Assembly (NCBI GenBank): GCA_039819085.1
Contig: JBCBSQ010000005.1
Span: 62,001 to 126,000, forward strand
DNA: 64,000 nt
Reading direction: 5' to 3'
Origin: MED-G105 sp039819085
GTDB lineage: Bacteria > Pseudomonadota > Alphaproteobacteria > Caulobacterales > Parvularculaceae
Below the pieces are notes generated by a model. The model did no database searches. It was not told the origin of the DNA and worked only from the letters and a program-made list of their open reading frames with translations. This document shows positions 9,840-18,734 of the stretch, one piece after another. A program made the translations under genes and the position numbers. Positions within the stretch are counted from its first letter, which is position 1. Each line of letters begins with the position of its first letter.

Positions 9840-11714
9840 TCAACGGCCTTGCGCAGGCGCGTCAAAACCAAGCTGGTTCGCGAGGGTCGGCGTCAGGTCA
9901 TTTTGCAACCGCAGGCTCGAGAAGGACGCGGACAGATTTTCATACTTGTTGACAATGCTCTCTTCGCGCGCTTCTGCGAAATCGGCCTGGGCGTCCAGAA
10001 GCTCAAGAAGCGTGCGCCGACCCGCCTCGAACTGTTTTGAGTAGAGATCAACGACGCGGCGGCTTGAATCGACCTGCTCGTCAAATATTGCGCGCTTGTC
10101 CGCGGTAGTCCTCAAGACAGCGATGATGTTTGAGGCTTCCTCGCGCAGCTCGTTGCGCAGCTTCACGATCCGTTGCTCATTCTCCCGCTCCCGCGACCGC
10201 AGCTGATTGGCGCGGGAGGCGGCGAGCCCGCCATCATAGAGGTTCCACCGCGCCGTCAGAATCGCGCGTCCTTCGGTGGTGCCGGCGGTATTGCCAAGGA
10301 CATTGTCCTGGTAGCGCCCGACAACGTCCAGGTTCACCTCCGGCAGGTATGACCGGTTCGTCGCCTTGATCTGGTGGCGGAGCGAATTGCCATCTCGAAC
10401 AAAGGCCTGGATACGGAAGTTCCGAGCCAGGATATCGTCAATAGTCAGGTCGTTGAGATAGTCAGCGGCGGCGACGTCGACTTTCGGCTCAGTCAGCCGC
10501 CCCGGCGCAAGACCCGTCACGTTGCGGAAATTATTGATCGCGTTCTCGCGACGGTTTTCGGCGTCAAGCATCGCGGTTCGGGCGCGATCGAGACGCGTTC
10601 CGACACGGCGCAACTCCGCCTCGGAAGTGTTTCCGCCGTCATAGTTAATCTTAACGAGATCATAAATGGCCTGATGCTCGCGCACATTCGCCTGAGCATT
10701 GTCGAGAAGCTCGCTGGCGCCGAGAAGGTCGAGATATGCAGTCACAGCCGCGAGCACTGTATCCTCGACCGTATCATCAAAGGCGAGTTCGCGGGACTGA
10801 AATAACGCCCGGGCGCGCTTTAAGAGCTGAGCGGATCGTCCAAAATCATAGATGCGCTGAGAGAAGCGTATTGCGCCTTCGCGACGATTGAGCCCGTAGA
10901 CGCCGCCATCCTCAGCGTTCTCGATGAACGTGTTTTCGATCCCGCTGCCGCCGGTTAACTCCACCGTCGGAAGGAATGGCGATTTCGCGCCTCGAACCGC
11001 ATAGCGCGCATCTTCGGCCTGCCATAACGCAATGCCGATATCCGGATTGTTCTTCAGCGTATAGATGATCACGTCGCGCAGCGTCAGCGGCACCTCCGCT
11101 GTGTCAGGTGGATTCTGCAGAAGATCGTTGACGTGAAGATCGGGCTTCGTGGTCTCGATCGGCGTGCGGTCGAGGGTGCGTCGGTACTGGCGTTCGTCGC
11201 CGTCATCGATGGTCGCCTGGCGACGCACTTCCGGCGCGGCGGCAATTTGTTCGTAGATGCTTGAGGCGCTTACTATGTCCACATCGACAGGCTGTTCCGG
11301 CGAAGCCGCGCGCGCGCCGCTGTCAGCGGACGCGCTCGTCGCCCCCTCCTGAAGACGTGTGGCCGCGAACGCCCGAGGCGCCGGCGGCGCCGCCGCCGGT
11401 CGCCAGATTGACGATAGCCGGATGCCCTCCCAACCTATCTGACGCGCTTCGGACGGCGCAGGCGCAGAATTGGAGGAAGGGACCGGCTCCTCAGCGTTTT
11501 TGAGAGCGGGCGCCGTTCGCGGCGCCGTCTCGGTGATTGCGAACGTCTTACCGGTGAAGAAAACACTGATCATCCGAAGGCTGTCAAACGGATCAGGTTG
11601 ATCCGACGCGCGCGCGCGCAAATCGCTGAGGCCGCTGAGCGCCGCACAGACGATCACGACCGACGCCAGAAGCGCCTTTCGCGGATCGAGCAATTGGTCG
11701 GAGAGGAAGCGCAC
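9840..11714 (-). CDS. TolC-family outer membrane channel of the type I secretion system
   Basis: This 624-residue protein should form the trimeric outer membrane channel of the secretion apparatus. It has a hydrophobic N-terminal segment (LLASVVIVCAALSGL) and then a long Ala/Pro-rich low-complexity linker to about residue 190. The two outer-membrane-efflux repeats follow, beginning around PLTLRDVIIYTLKNNPDIG. Features typical of TolC/LapE proteins include SQRIYDFGRSAQLLKRAR and ARWNLYDGGLAASRANQ, each at the start of a repeat helix. The N-terminal extension makes it longer than the usual 430-500 residues. It lies 92 bases after the HlyD gene on the same strand, so the two are probably co-transcribed and feed the RTX giant next door. 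Confidence 0.9.
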   Translation of the reverse strand: MRFLSDQLLDPRKALLASVVIVCAALSGLSDLRARASDQPDPFDSLRMISVFFTGKTFAITETAPRTAPALKNAEEPVPSSNSAPAPSEARQIGWEGIRLSSIWRPAAAPPAPRAFAATRLQEGATSASADSGARAASPEQPVDVDIVSASSIYEQIAAAPEVRRQATIDDGDERQYRRTLDRTPIETTKPDLHVNDLLQNPPDTAEVPLTLRDVIIYTLKNNPDIGIALWQAEDARYAVRGAKSPFLPTVELTGGSGIENTFIENAEDGGVYGLNRREGAIRFSQRIYDFGRSAQLLKRARALFQSRELAFDDTVEDTVLAAVTAYLDLLGASELLDNAQANVREHQAIYDLVKINYDGGNTSEAELRRVGTRLDRARTAMLDAENRRENAINNFRNVTGLAPGRLTEPKVDVAAADYLNDLTIDDILARNFRIQAFVRDGNSLRHQIKATNRSYLPEVNLDVVGRYQDNVLGNTAGTTEGRAILTARWNLYDGGLAASRANQLRSRERENEQRIVKLRNELREEASNIIAVLRTTADKRAIFDEQVDSSRRVVDLYSKQFEAGRRTLLELLDAQADFAEAREESIVNKYENLSASFSSLRLQNDLTPTLANQLGFDAPAQGR

Positions 11715-11806
11715 GCGATCACCAGACAGATTTATCCGGTGCGATAAGACCGTGTTAGGGTTAAGGTCGCGTTATATGTGAATTAGCCGTGTCTCAGCGC
11801 GACTAA

Positions 11807-13138
11807 TTACTCGCGAAACGCCTTTGTTTGCACATCTTTAATTGGTTTTAACAAATAGTCTAAAATTGATTGTTCGCCGGTGATTATGTCGACTTCCGCC
11901 AGCATGCCCGGAACAACAGGTTTATCCGGTCCAAGACGATAAACGTCCGCCTCCACGCGCACGCGAAAATAGATCCCGCCATCTTCATCCTTTAACGCGT
12001 CGGGCGATATCTCGACGATCTTCCCCGTGAGGCCGCCATGGGTGGCGAAATCATAGGCGCTGACTTTGACGACCGCTTTCAGCCCGGGCCATACCTCGGC
12101 GCGGTCCTGGGGCGATAGCTTCGCCTCAATTTCTATAGGCGCGTCATCGGATACAATCTCAGCGATATTCTGGCCCGGCCGAACAACGCCATTCACATTG
12201 TTGACGAAGAGCTTGTTGATGATTCCATCTGTCGGCGCTGCGACGTCGAACCGCTGTTTGCGGTCTCGTTGAGCTTCGATCGTCTCTTCCAGCTTCGAGA
12301 TGTCAAATTCAGCTTCCGTCAGCAGACGCTCCGCATCCGCCTGAAAGCTCGCCGTCGCCTCGCGGCGGCGGCCCTTTACCTGCGCCAGCGCCGACTTGGC
12401 TTGCGGGATCTGAAACTTCAGGTCCGAGATCTGAGTGACGACCTGCTGCAGCGCCGTCTCGTTCTGCAACAATTCGTTTCGAGCGACCGCCCCCGCCTTG
12501 CTGAGGTCTCTCAGGCTGCGCAGTCGCTCCGCCATCAGCGCGCGCTCGCGCTCCTTGTTGCGAAGACGGGACTGTTTTTCCGAGAGCTCAAACTCTTTCT
12601 CGGCGATCTGGTCATCAATGATACTGAGCGCTTCATCAAGTTTGCCCTTTCGACGCTCGAAAAAACGCACCTGCCGCGCCACCTGGTCAGGGAATGAGCG
12701 AGCGAGCTCAGGATCAAAGTCAATGCTATCGAGCCCGTTCGCCTCGGCGACCAGTCGGTCTCGCTTCAATCGGGCGACATTGAGATCAAGCGTCGCGGCG
12801 CCGAGTTCGGCGCGCGCGAAACTATTCTCAATCCGGAACAATGTGTCTCCTTTTGAGACGCGATCGCCTTCGGCGACGAAGATTTCCGTGATGATGCCGC
12901 CCTCAAGGTGTTGGACGATATTGTTGCGCTCCTGCGAGACGACCCGTCCCGCGCCGCGGGTCACGCGCTCGACTTTCGCCATCGCCGCCCAGACCAGGAA
13001 AGCGGCGACGAACGCGGTTGCGCAGGCGAGGAACTGACTGCTGGCGCGGGTCGACACCCGCGCAGCGGGCGTTTCAATATCGTAGCCGTCGGTCTCCGAC
13101 GAGGCCGGTTTTCGACTGTCTGCGTCAGGATTGGACAT
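11807..13138 (-). CDS. HlyD-family membrane fusion protein of the type I secretion system
   Basis: This 443-residue periplasmic adaptor links the ABC exporter to the TolC-like channel. A single transmembrane helix (FLACATAFVAAFLVWAAMAK, about residues 37-56) follows a short cytoplasmic tail. Next come the first half of the lipoyl domain (NIVQHLEGGIITEIFVAEGD), a long helical hairpin of about residues 140-285 rich in E/K/R, the second lipoyl half (VAAPTDGIINKLFVNNVNG) and a beta-barrel domain ending in VPGMLAEVDIITG. This layout is that of HlyD/LapC/PrtE adaptors. It is divergent from the ABC gene across a gap of 220 bases. Confidence 0.93.
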   Translation of the reverse strand: MSNPDADSRKPASSETDGYDIETPAARVSTRASSQFLACATAFVAAFLVWAAMAKVERVTRGAGRVVSQERNNIVQHLEGGIITEIFVAEGDRVSKGDTLFRIENSFARAELGAATLDLNVARLKRDRLVAEANGLDSIDFDPELARSFPDQVARQVRFFERRKGKLDEALSIIDDQIAEKEFELSEKQSRLRNKERERALMAERLRSLRDLSKAGAVARNELLQNETALQQVVTQISDLKFQIPQAKSALAQVKGRRREATASFQADAERLLTEAEFDISKLEETIEAQRDRKQRFDVAAPTDGIINKLFVNNVNGVVRPGQNIAEIVSDDAPIEIEAKLSPQDRAEVWPGLKAVVKVSAYDFATHGGLTGKIVEISPDALKDEDGGIYFRVRVEADVYRLGPDKPVVPGMLAEVDIITGEQSILDYLLKPIKDVQTKAFRE

Positions 13139-13203
13139 GTCGGCGCGCCTCCGGAGATGTCGTTTCGAGCGCGGCGTGATTTGCGAAATGCGGGACGCGC
13201 GGA

Positions 13204-13227
13204 CGTTACGACTTATTTTCCGTAACG
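13204..13227. promoter_or_regulatory. Inverted repeat between divergent T1SS genes
   Basis: CGTTACG at 13204-13210 and CGTAACG at 13221-13227 are perfect inverted 7-base arms around an AT-rich 10-base spacer. They sit in the 220-base gap between the divergent hlyD-like and ABC genes, 66 bases from the hlyD start. This is a plausible operator for coordinate control of both halves of the locus. No regulator gene is adjacent. Confidence 0.4.
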
Positions 13228-13358
13228 AAACGCGTTTAACTGATCCTTACTTCTTCGCCTTGTATCTCCGGGATCTGTTCAGGCCTTGCCATACGGGTTC
13301 GTCGGACGCGCGCCGTCGCCCCGCATTGCGAGCGCTGTTCGATCCGTAGGGGTATGAT

Positions 13359-15665
13359 ATGGCCGCGCACCGCGGAATGGCTCGCAAAGCCGCCCAAAAG
13401 TCGCATGGGGCTGAAGTGCCGGATGAACCGGCTTCGCGCGGCGGCGTCAGCAGGCCAGTCCTTGCAAACGCCGAGGCGGTCGCGCCCCCGCGCGCCTTTC
13501 CCCTGCCCGTTGCGATGAACCGGCTCGCACGCCAATTCGGACTTGGCGTCGACGCGACGGACGACGCATTGACCCGCGACTATGGGGCGAGACCGAAACG
13601 GGAATCGATCACGGCGCTGGCCGAAGAACTCGGCGCCGGCTTTCGTCTCGAAAAGGGCGACGCGCGCCGCGTCGCGCCCGACGCGTTTCCTATCGTCATG
13701 CTCACCCGCGCCGGCGGCGCCGTCATCGTGCATGGGCGGCGGAAAAACGAATTTGACGTCGAACGTCCCGACGGACGGTCGTTGGAGGACGCACGCCGAT
13801 TCGCGGAGGAGACAGCCGGCGCCTATCTCGCGTTCGGCCTTAACGCGCAATCCGCCGAACGCCTCGGCCGCATCGCGCCCGTGAAAGCTTCGACGCAAGG
13901 CCCTTCGGGCGAGAAGTCCGACAAGGCGAACCAGGCCGCGCATCTCGTCGGCGAACTCTATCAACTCGTCTGGAGACGGCACAAAAAGGAAATCGGACAG
14001 CTTCTCGCGGCCTCCCTCCTGATCAACCTTTTCATGATCGCGCTGCCGCTCTATATCATGTCGGTTTACGACCGCGTCATTCCGCATACGGCTTTTGAGA
14101 GCCTGATCGCACTGACGCTCGGCGTCATGCTCATCCTGGCGACGGATCTCGCGCTTCGATACGTAAGGCTCAAGTTCATAGACGCAGTCGGGATCAGCGT
14201 CTCGCGTGGGCTGCAGACGAGGCTCTATCGGCGCCTGCTGTTCATTCCGCTGGCGAAGCGCCCGCAAAGCGCGTCGGCGATTGTCAACGCCCAAGGCGAA
14301 ATCGACGCGATCTGCCATCTGGCGCCGGAGTTTTTCGCCTCACTCATCGCCGATTCCGCCCTCGCCATATCGATCCTGGCGCTGATCGCCTATATCGGAG
14401 GCGCGATCGTCATTGCGCCGCTCATTGGCGTCGCGACGGTGGCCGCTGCGGTCTTCTTCGGCTCGAAGAGCGCGCGACCGTACATGACGCGTCAAGCCGC
14501 GCTCAAGACCGCCGCCACGGCCCAACTTAGCGAGACGTTCGAGTCGCTGACGGCCGTCAAGGCGAACAGCGCCGAACACGCGCTCCTGTCGCAGTTCGAA
14601 CGCATCGGCGACGCGGCGGGCCTCGTCGGCCACGCGGCGCGTCAGCGCAGCCGCTTTTCCGGCCAGGCGGCGAGCGTCATCGCCCAGGCGACCGTGGTCG
14701 GGACCCTGTTCCTTGGCGTGATCCGTATTGATCAGGGCGCCATGTCGATCGGCGCCCTCGCCGCGACGACCATTCTTGTCGGCCGCGCCGTTATGCCGGT
14801 CAGCCAGCTCGTGGATCAATTCAATCGTCTGTGGACCCTCAAAGATGTGTTGAGGCCCGCCTTCGAGGCCGTCGACGCGGAGGAGGAAAAAGGCGGCGAG
14901 CGGGACGGCGGCGAATCCCGGACCGTCGCTGGCGACATCCGCCTCAGGAATGTCGCCTACGCGCATGACGGCGCTGACGCGCCTGCGCTTCAGGACATCG
15001 ACCTCCACATTGCGCCTGGCGAAAAAATCGGCCTCATCGGGAAAAACGGCAGCGGCAAGAGCACGCTCCTGCACCTGCCGCCGCGACTCCACACGCCGAC
15101 AAAAGGGTCGGTGTTGATCGATGGCTACGACGCGCGTCAGTTCTCCACCCGGCGCGTGCGTCAGGAGATCGGCTTCATGCCGCAAGAGACCATCCTCTTC
15201 AACGCGCCTCTTAAGGACAATATTCTTCTTGGGGCGGAGGATGTGACGGACGCGGATTTTGTTCGAGCCGTTACGGTCTCCGGCGTTGCTCAGTTCGCGC
15301 GCCGGCATCCGGAAGGCTTCTCAATGCAGGTCGGTCCGAGGGGTGAATTTCTCTCCGCAGGCGAACGTCAGGCCGTGGGGCTGGCCCGCGCGCTCCTTCG
15401 GCGGCGGAAGGTTCTCCTCCTTGATGAACCGACCTCAATGATGGATCACACCGCGGAGGCGTTGGTCATCAGGGCGCTTGCGCGCGAGTGCGCGGACATG
15501 ACCCTGGTCGTCAGCACCCATCGCTTGCGTCTGCTTGAAATCGTGGACCGCGTGATCGTGCTCGACGGCGGGAGAATTGTCGCCGACGGCCCGCGCGACG
15601 AGGTGCTCGCCAGCCTCTCCAGGCCGGCGGATGCGGCGAACCGTCCCGCCGCGCGCACAGCCTAA
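13359..15665 (+). CDS. Type I secretion ABC transporter (LapB/HlyB-like permease-ATPase)
   Basis: This 768-residue protein is the inner-membrane engine of the secretion system. An N-terminal C39-like domain (about 45-165) has no cysteine at the protease position, so it is a substrate-docking domain rather than a peptidase. Residues about 210-480 form the transmembrane region (LLAASLLINLFMIALPLYIM). The ATPase has Walker A GKNGSGKS (561-568), Q-loop MPQ, signature LSAGERQ (665-671), Walker B VLLLDEP with the catalytic Glu at 690, and the H-loop His in VVSTHR. The signature has Ala where most family members have Gly (LSGGQRQ). The start is set by AGGGG seven bases before the ATG. It is transcribed away from the hlyD-tolC-RTX side. 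Confidence 0.94.
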   Translation: MAAHRGMARKAAQKSHGAEVPDEPASRGGVSRPVLANAEAVAPPRAFPLPVAMNRLARQFGLGVDATDDALTRDYGARPKRESITALAEELGAGFRLEKGDARRVAPDAFPIVMLTRAGGAVIVHGRRKNEFDVERPDGRSLEDARRFAEETAGAYLAFGLNAQSAERLGRIAPVKASTQGPSGEKSDKANQAAHLVGELYQLVWRRHKKEIGQLLAASLLINLFMIALPLYIMSVYDRVIPHTAFESLIALTLGVMLILATDLALRYVRLKFIDAVGISVSRGLQTRLYRRLLFIPLAKRPQSASAIVNAQGEIDAICHLAPEFFASLIADSALAISILALIAYIGGAIVIAPLIGVATVAAAVFFGSKSARPYMTRQAALKTAATAQLSETFESLTAVKANSAEHALLSQFERIGDAAGLVGHAARQRSRFSGQAASVIAQATVVGTLFLGVIRIDQGAMSIGALAATTILVGRAVMPVSQLVDQFNRLWTLKDVLRPAFEAVDAEEEKGGERDGGESRTVAGDIRLRNVAYAHDGADAPALQDIDLHIAPGEKIGLIGKNGSGKSTLLHLPPRLHTPTKGSVLIDGYDARQFSTRRVRQEIGFMPQETILFNAPLKDNILLGAEDVTDADFVRAVTVSGVAQFARRHPEGFSMQVGPRGEFLSAGERQAVGLARALLRRRKVLLLDEPTSMMDHTAEALVIRALARECADMTLVVSTHRLRLLEIVDRVIVLDGGRIVADGPRDEVLASLSRPADAANRPAARTA

Positions 15666-15698
15666 TCCGGAACCAGTCGCTCCGCCGTAGCGCGGTGC

Positions 15699-16385
15699 AT
15701 GACTGTTCAATCGAAGACTGCGCTTGTGATCGGCGCGTCGGGCGGCATCGGCTCGGCCGTCCTGTCGACGCTGCGGGGCAATCCGTCCTATGGAAACTGC
15801 TTTGGCCTCAGCCGGCGCGACGATGGCCTAGACGTCACTCGCGAGGCGACGCTCGAGGCCGCCGCGAAGGACCTGTCAGGCCATCAATTTGATCTCATTT
15901 TCATCGCCACCGGCGTCCTCGCGACATCGGGGGGCGGGCCGGAGAAATCCTTCAAGGCGCTGAACGCCGAGGCGATGAGCGAAGCAATCGCCGTGAACGC
16001 AATCGGACCGGCATTGGCCATTAAACACTTCGCGCCGCTATTGGCGCGCGATCGGCGGGCGGTGTTCGCGGCCTTGTCTGCGCGCGTCGGCTCGATCGGC
16101 GACAATCGGCTCGGCGGATGGATCGGATACCGCGCCTCCAAATCCGCGCTCAATCAGATCATGCGGTGCGCCGCCATCGAATTCGGTCGAACGCATAAAC
16201 AGGCTGTGTTTGCAGCTCTTCATCCGGGTACAATCGAAACCGGCCTCAGCTCGCCATTCGCGCGGGGTCGGTTCACCGCGCGTCCGGAAGAGGCCGCGGC
16301 GAGACTTCTTCGCGTTCTTGATCAGCTTGAGCCAGAAGAATCTGGCGGGTTCTTCGCTTATGACGGCGATCGGATTGAGTGGTGA
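15699..16385 (+). CDS. Short-chain dehydrogenase/reductase, C-factor-like
   Basis: This 228-residue Rossmann-fold oxidoreductase has the nucleotide loop GASGGIG at residues 13-19 and an intact active site (Ser in ALSARVGS, YRASK). NNAG is replaced by a short loop (FIATGVLAT), and the sequence resembles the C-factor/CsgA group of SDRs. It starts 33 bases after the ABC gene but is functionally tied more to the following photolyase gene, which it overlaps by 7 bases. Substrate cannot be told from sequence. Confidence 0.85.
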   Translation: MTVQSKTALVIGASGGIGSAVLSTLRGNPSYGNCFGLSRRDDGLDVTREATLEAAAKDLSGHQFDLIFIATGVLATSGGGPEKSFKALNAEAMSEAIAVNAIGPALAIKHFAPLLARDRRAVFAALSARVGSIGDNRLGGWIGYRASKSALNQIMRCAAIEFGRTHKQAVFAALHPGTIETGLSSPFARGRFTARPEEAAARLLRVLDQLEPEESGGFFAYDGDRIEW

Positions 16386-17926
16386 GCGACGCGCGCCTCA
16401 TCCTCGTGCTCGGCGATCAACTTAGCCACGGACTTGCGAGCATTGCCGCGGGCGATCCGGCCCGCGACGTGATCGTCATGGGCGAAGTGATGGCCGAGGC
16501 GACTTATGTTCGCCATCATCGCAAGAAGCTGGTCTTCATCTTTTCCGCCATGCGCCATTTCGCGGAAGAGTTGCGCGCGGGCGGTTGGCGGGTGGACTAT
16601 ACCCAATTGGACGCCGCCCAGGGAAGAAGATCGTTTACGGAGCTTGTGCGAGACGCGGTGACGCGCCACCGCGCAAAGCGCGTATGCGTCGTCGAACCGG
16701 GAGAACACCGCGTCGCTGAGGAGTTCAACACCTGGCCGGAGGCGCTCGGCGTTGACCTTGAAATACTAGAGGATGACCGGTTTCTCTGCTCCCGGAGTGA
16801 GTTCACCCATTGGGCCGATGAGCGAAAGTCGCTCCGTATGGAGTATTTCTATCGCGACATGCGTCGCAAGACCGGCCTCTTGATGGATGGGGATGCGCCG
16901 GCGGAGGGGAAATGGAACTTCGATGCGGAGAACCGGAAGGCCGCGCCTGCAGACCTGAAGTTTCCCGCGCCGATCGGTTTTGCGCCTGACCGCATGACAA
17001 AGGAGGTCATAGCCTTAGTGACGGCGACGTTCCCGGATGGCTTCGGCGATATCGAACCCTTTGATTTCGCCGTGACCTCTGAAGAAGCCGAACGCGCGCT
17101 CGACGATTTCATCGAGAACCGACTGCCGCTGTTTGGCGACTATCAGGACGCGATGAATACGGGCGAGCACTTCATGGCCCATTCGCTTCTGTCGCTTTAC
17201 ATGAACGCTGGGCTGCTCGATCCGCTCTACGCCTGCGCGAAAGCGGAAACCGCCTATCGCGAAGGCGCCGCGCCCATCAACGCCGTCGAGGGGTTTATCC
17301 GGCAGATCATCGGCTGGCGGGAGTTTGTCCGCGGCGTCTACTGGCGCGAAGGCCCCGGCTATGTGAACCGAGATTATCTTGGGGCGGATATACCTCTACC
17401 CGCATTCTATTGGACCGGCGAGACCGACATGGCCTGCGTGCGCGCCGTCGTCGACCAGACGATCGAAGAAGCGTATGCTCACCACATTCAGCGATTGATG
17501 GTGACCGGGACGTTTGCGCTCATCGCCGGCGTTCGCCCATTTGACGTGCACGAATGGTATCTTGCAGTCTACGCAGACGCCTATGAGTGGGTGGAGGCGC
17601 CGAACGTTATCGGCATGGCGCTGTTCGCCGATGGCGGGGTCGTCGCGTCAAAGCCATACGCGGCGAGCGGCGCGTACATCAATCGAATGTCCGACTATTG
17701 CGAAACGTGCGCTTACTCCCCGAAACGGAAGACTGAACCGGACGCGTGCCCCTTTAACGCCCTCTACTGGGATTTCCTGATCAGGAATGAATCGAAACTG
17801 AAGGGCAATCCTCGCGTTTCGCGCGCGTACCATACCTGGAGAAGAATGGCTGACCAGGTCCGCGCCGCATATCTTCAGCGCGCAAATGAATTAAGGAGCC
17901 GCTTGCGCGCCGGCGAACGGATCTAG
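16379..17926 (+). CDS. Iron-sulfur bacterial cryptochrome/photolyase (PhrB-like, FeS-BCP)
   Basis: This 515-residue protein belongs to the cryptochrome/photolyase-related group (DUF523/PhrB). In Agrobacterium its relative repairs (6-4) photoproducts using FAD, a lumazine antenna and a 4Fe-4S cluster. The N-terminal alpha/beta antenna domain begins LILVLGDQLSHG. The FAD domain contains INAVEGFIRQIIGWREFVRG. The four expected cluster cysteines are present at 353, 441, 444 (CETC) and 457 (ACPFN), matching PhrB 350/438/441/454 with a constant offset of three. The start is a GTG at 16379, with a second GTG immediately after; it overlaps the SDR stop, which suggests translational coupling. Confidence 0.93.
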   Translation: MVSDARLILVLGDQLSHGLASIAAGDPARDVIVMGEVMAEATYVRHHRKKLVFIFSAMRHFAEELRAGGWRVDYTQLDAAQGRRSFTELVRDAVTRHRAKRVCVVEPGEHRVAEEFNTWPEALGVDLEILEDDRFLCSRSEFTHWADERKSLRMEYFYRDMRRKTGLLMDGDAPAEGKWNFDAENRKAAPADLKFPAPIGFAPDRMTKEVIALVTATFPDGFGDIEPFDFAVTSEEAERALDDFIENRLPLFGDYQDAMNTGEHFMAHSLLSLYMNAGLLDPLYACAKAETAYREGAAPINAVEGFIRQIIGWREFVRGVYWREGPGYVNRDYLGADIPLPAFYWTGETDMACVRAVVDQTIEEAYAHHIQRLMVTGTFALIAGVRPFDVHEWYLAVYADAYEWVEAPNVIGMALFADGGVVASKPYAASGAYINRMSDYCETCAYSPKRKTEPDACPFNALYWDFLIRNESKLKGNPRVSRAYHTWRRMADQVRAAYLQRANELRSRLRAGERI

Positions 17927-17937
17927 GGGCGGCGGAC

Positions 17938-18627
17938 CTAGATAGCCAGGCGATAGCCGCCGGACTCTGTCAGCAGAATAGAGGCGTTTGACGGATCCGG
18001 CTCGATTTTCTGTCGCAGTCGATAGACATGCGTTTCAAGCGTGTGAGTAGTCACCCCTGAGTTATAGCCCCAGACTTCATCCAGGAGCACATCGCGCGTC
18101 ACCGCCTTGCCGCCCGCGCGATAAAGATATTTCAGGATCGACGTCTCTTTCTCCGTCAACCGAATTTTCCGATCATCCTCCGTCGCAAGCATTTTAACCG
18201 ACGGTCGGAACTCGTAAGGACCGATCTTGAAGACCGCGTCTTCGTTCTGCTCATGACTGCGCAAATGCGCCCGCACCCGCGCCAGCAGCACAGCGAACTT
18301 AAAGGGCTTGGTGATGTAGTCATTTGCGCCGGAGTTGAGCCCAAGAACTTCGTCAGCGTCGCTGTCAGCCCCCGTCAGCATAATGATCGGCGACTTAAAG
18401 CCGTTCTTGCGCATGAGCTGGCAGGCCTCGCGGCCGTCAATGTCCGGCAATCCGACATCGAGCAGCACAAGGTCGATGTGCGCCTCCTGCTTCACCGCCG
18501 CAATCGCCTCCTGCGCGGTTGCGTGGGGCTCAACGGCGAAATCATCGTGGAGATTGAACTGCTCCAACAACGTATCTCTCAGGAGATCATCGTCATCGAC
18601 CAGCAGAATTCGTTTTGCGCGCGCCAT
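17938..18627 (-). CDS. OmpR-family response regulator, CenR-like
   Basis: This 229-residue two-component regulator has a receiver domain with the acidic pocket LLVDDDD, the phosphorylation Asp57 in LVLLDVGLPDIDG, and Lys in YITKPF. It is followed by an OmpR winged-helix DNA-binding domain (LTEKETSILKYL, VTTHTLETHVYRLRQKIE). The location beside yggS and leuS near the origin resembles that of cenR, the essential envelope regulator of Caulobacter. The name is an inference from position and similarity. No histidine kinase gene is adjacent. GGAGAG seven bases upstream supports the start. The stop is 11 bases from the convergent photolyase stop. Confidence 0.87.
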   Translation of the reverse strand: MARAKRILLVDDDDLLRDTLLEQFNLHDDFAVEPHATAQEAIAAVKQEAHIDLVLLDVGLPDIDGREACQLMRKNGFKSPIIMLTGADSDADEVLGLNSGANDYITKPFKFAVLLARVRAHLRSHEQNEDAVFKIGPYEFRPSVKMLATEDDRKIRLTEKETSILKYLYRAGGKAVTRDVLLDEVWGYNSGVTTHTLETHVYRLRQKIEPDPSNASILLTESGGYRLAI

Positions 18628-18734
18628 ATCTGTCTCTCCAACCCATCTTGTCGCGCCTCTTTAGCGCCGGGACGGGAACAATGTGAAATAACTCTCTCTC
18701 ACGTCGCCGTGAAACGCCGATTGATCGCTTTTGG

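Noticed and set aside
9641..9871. Small minus-strand frame overlapping the end of the TolC-like gene
   Set aside because: It overlaps the TolC C-terminus in another frame, lacks a ribosome site and has no recognisable composition.
13236..15308. Minus-strand frames of 360 and 322 codons
   Set aside because: Both lie wholly within the ABC exporter gene, have Arg/Asp-rich shadow composition and show no family motifs.
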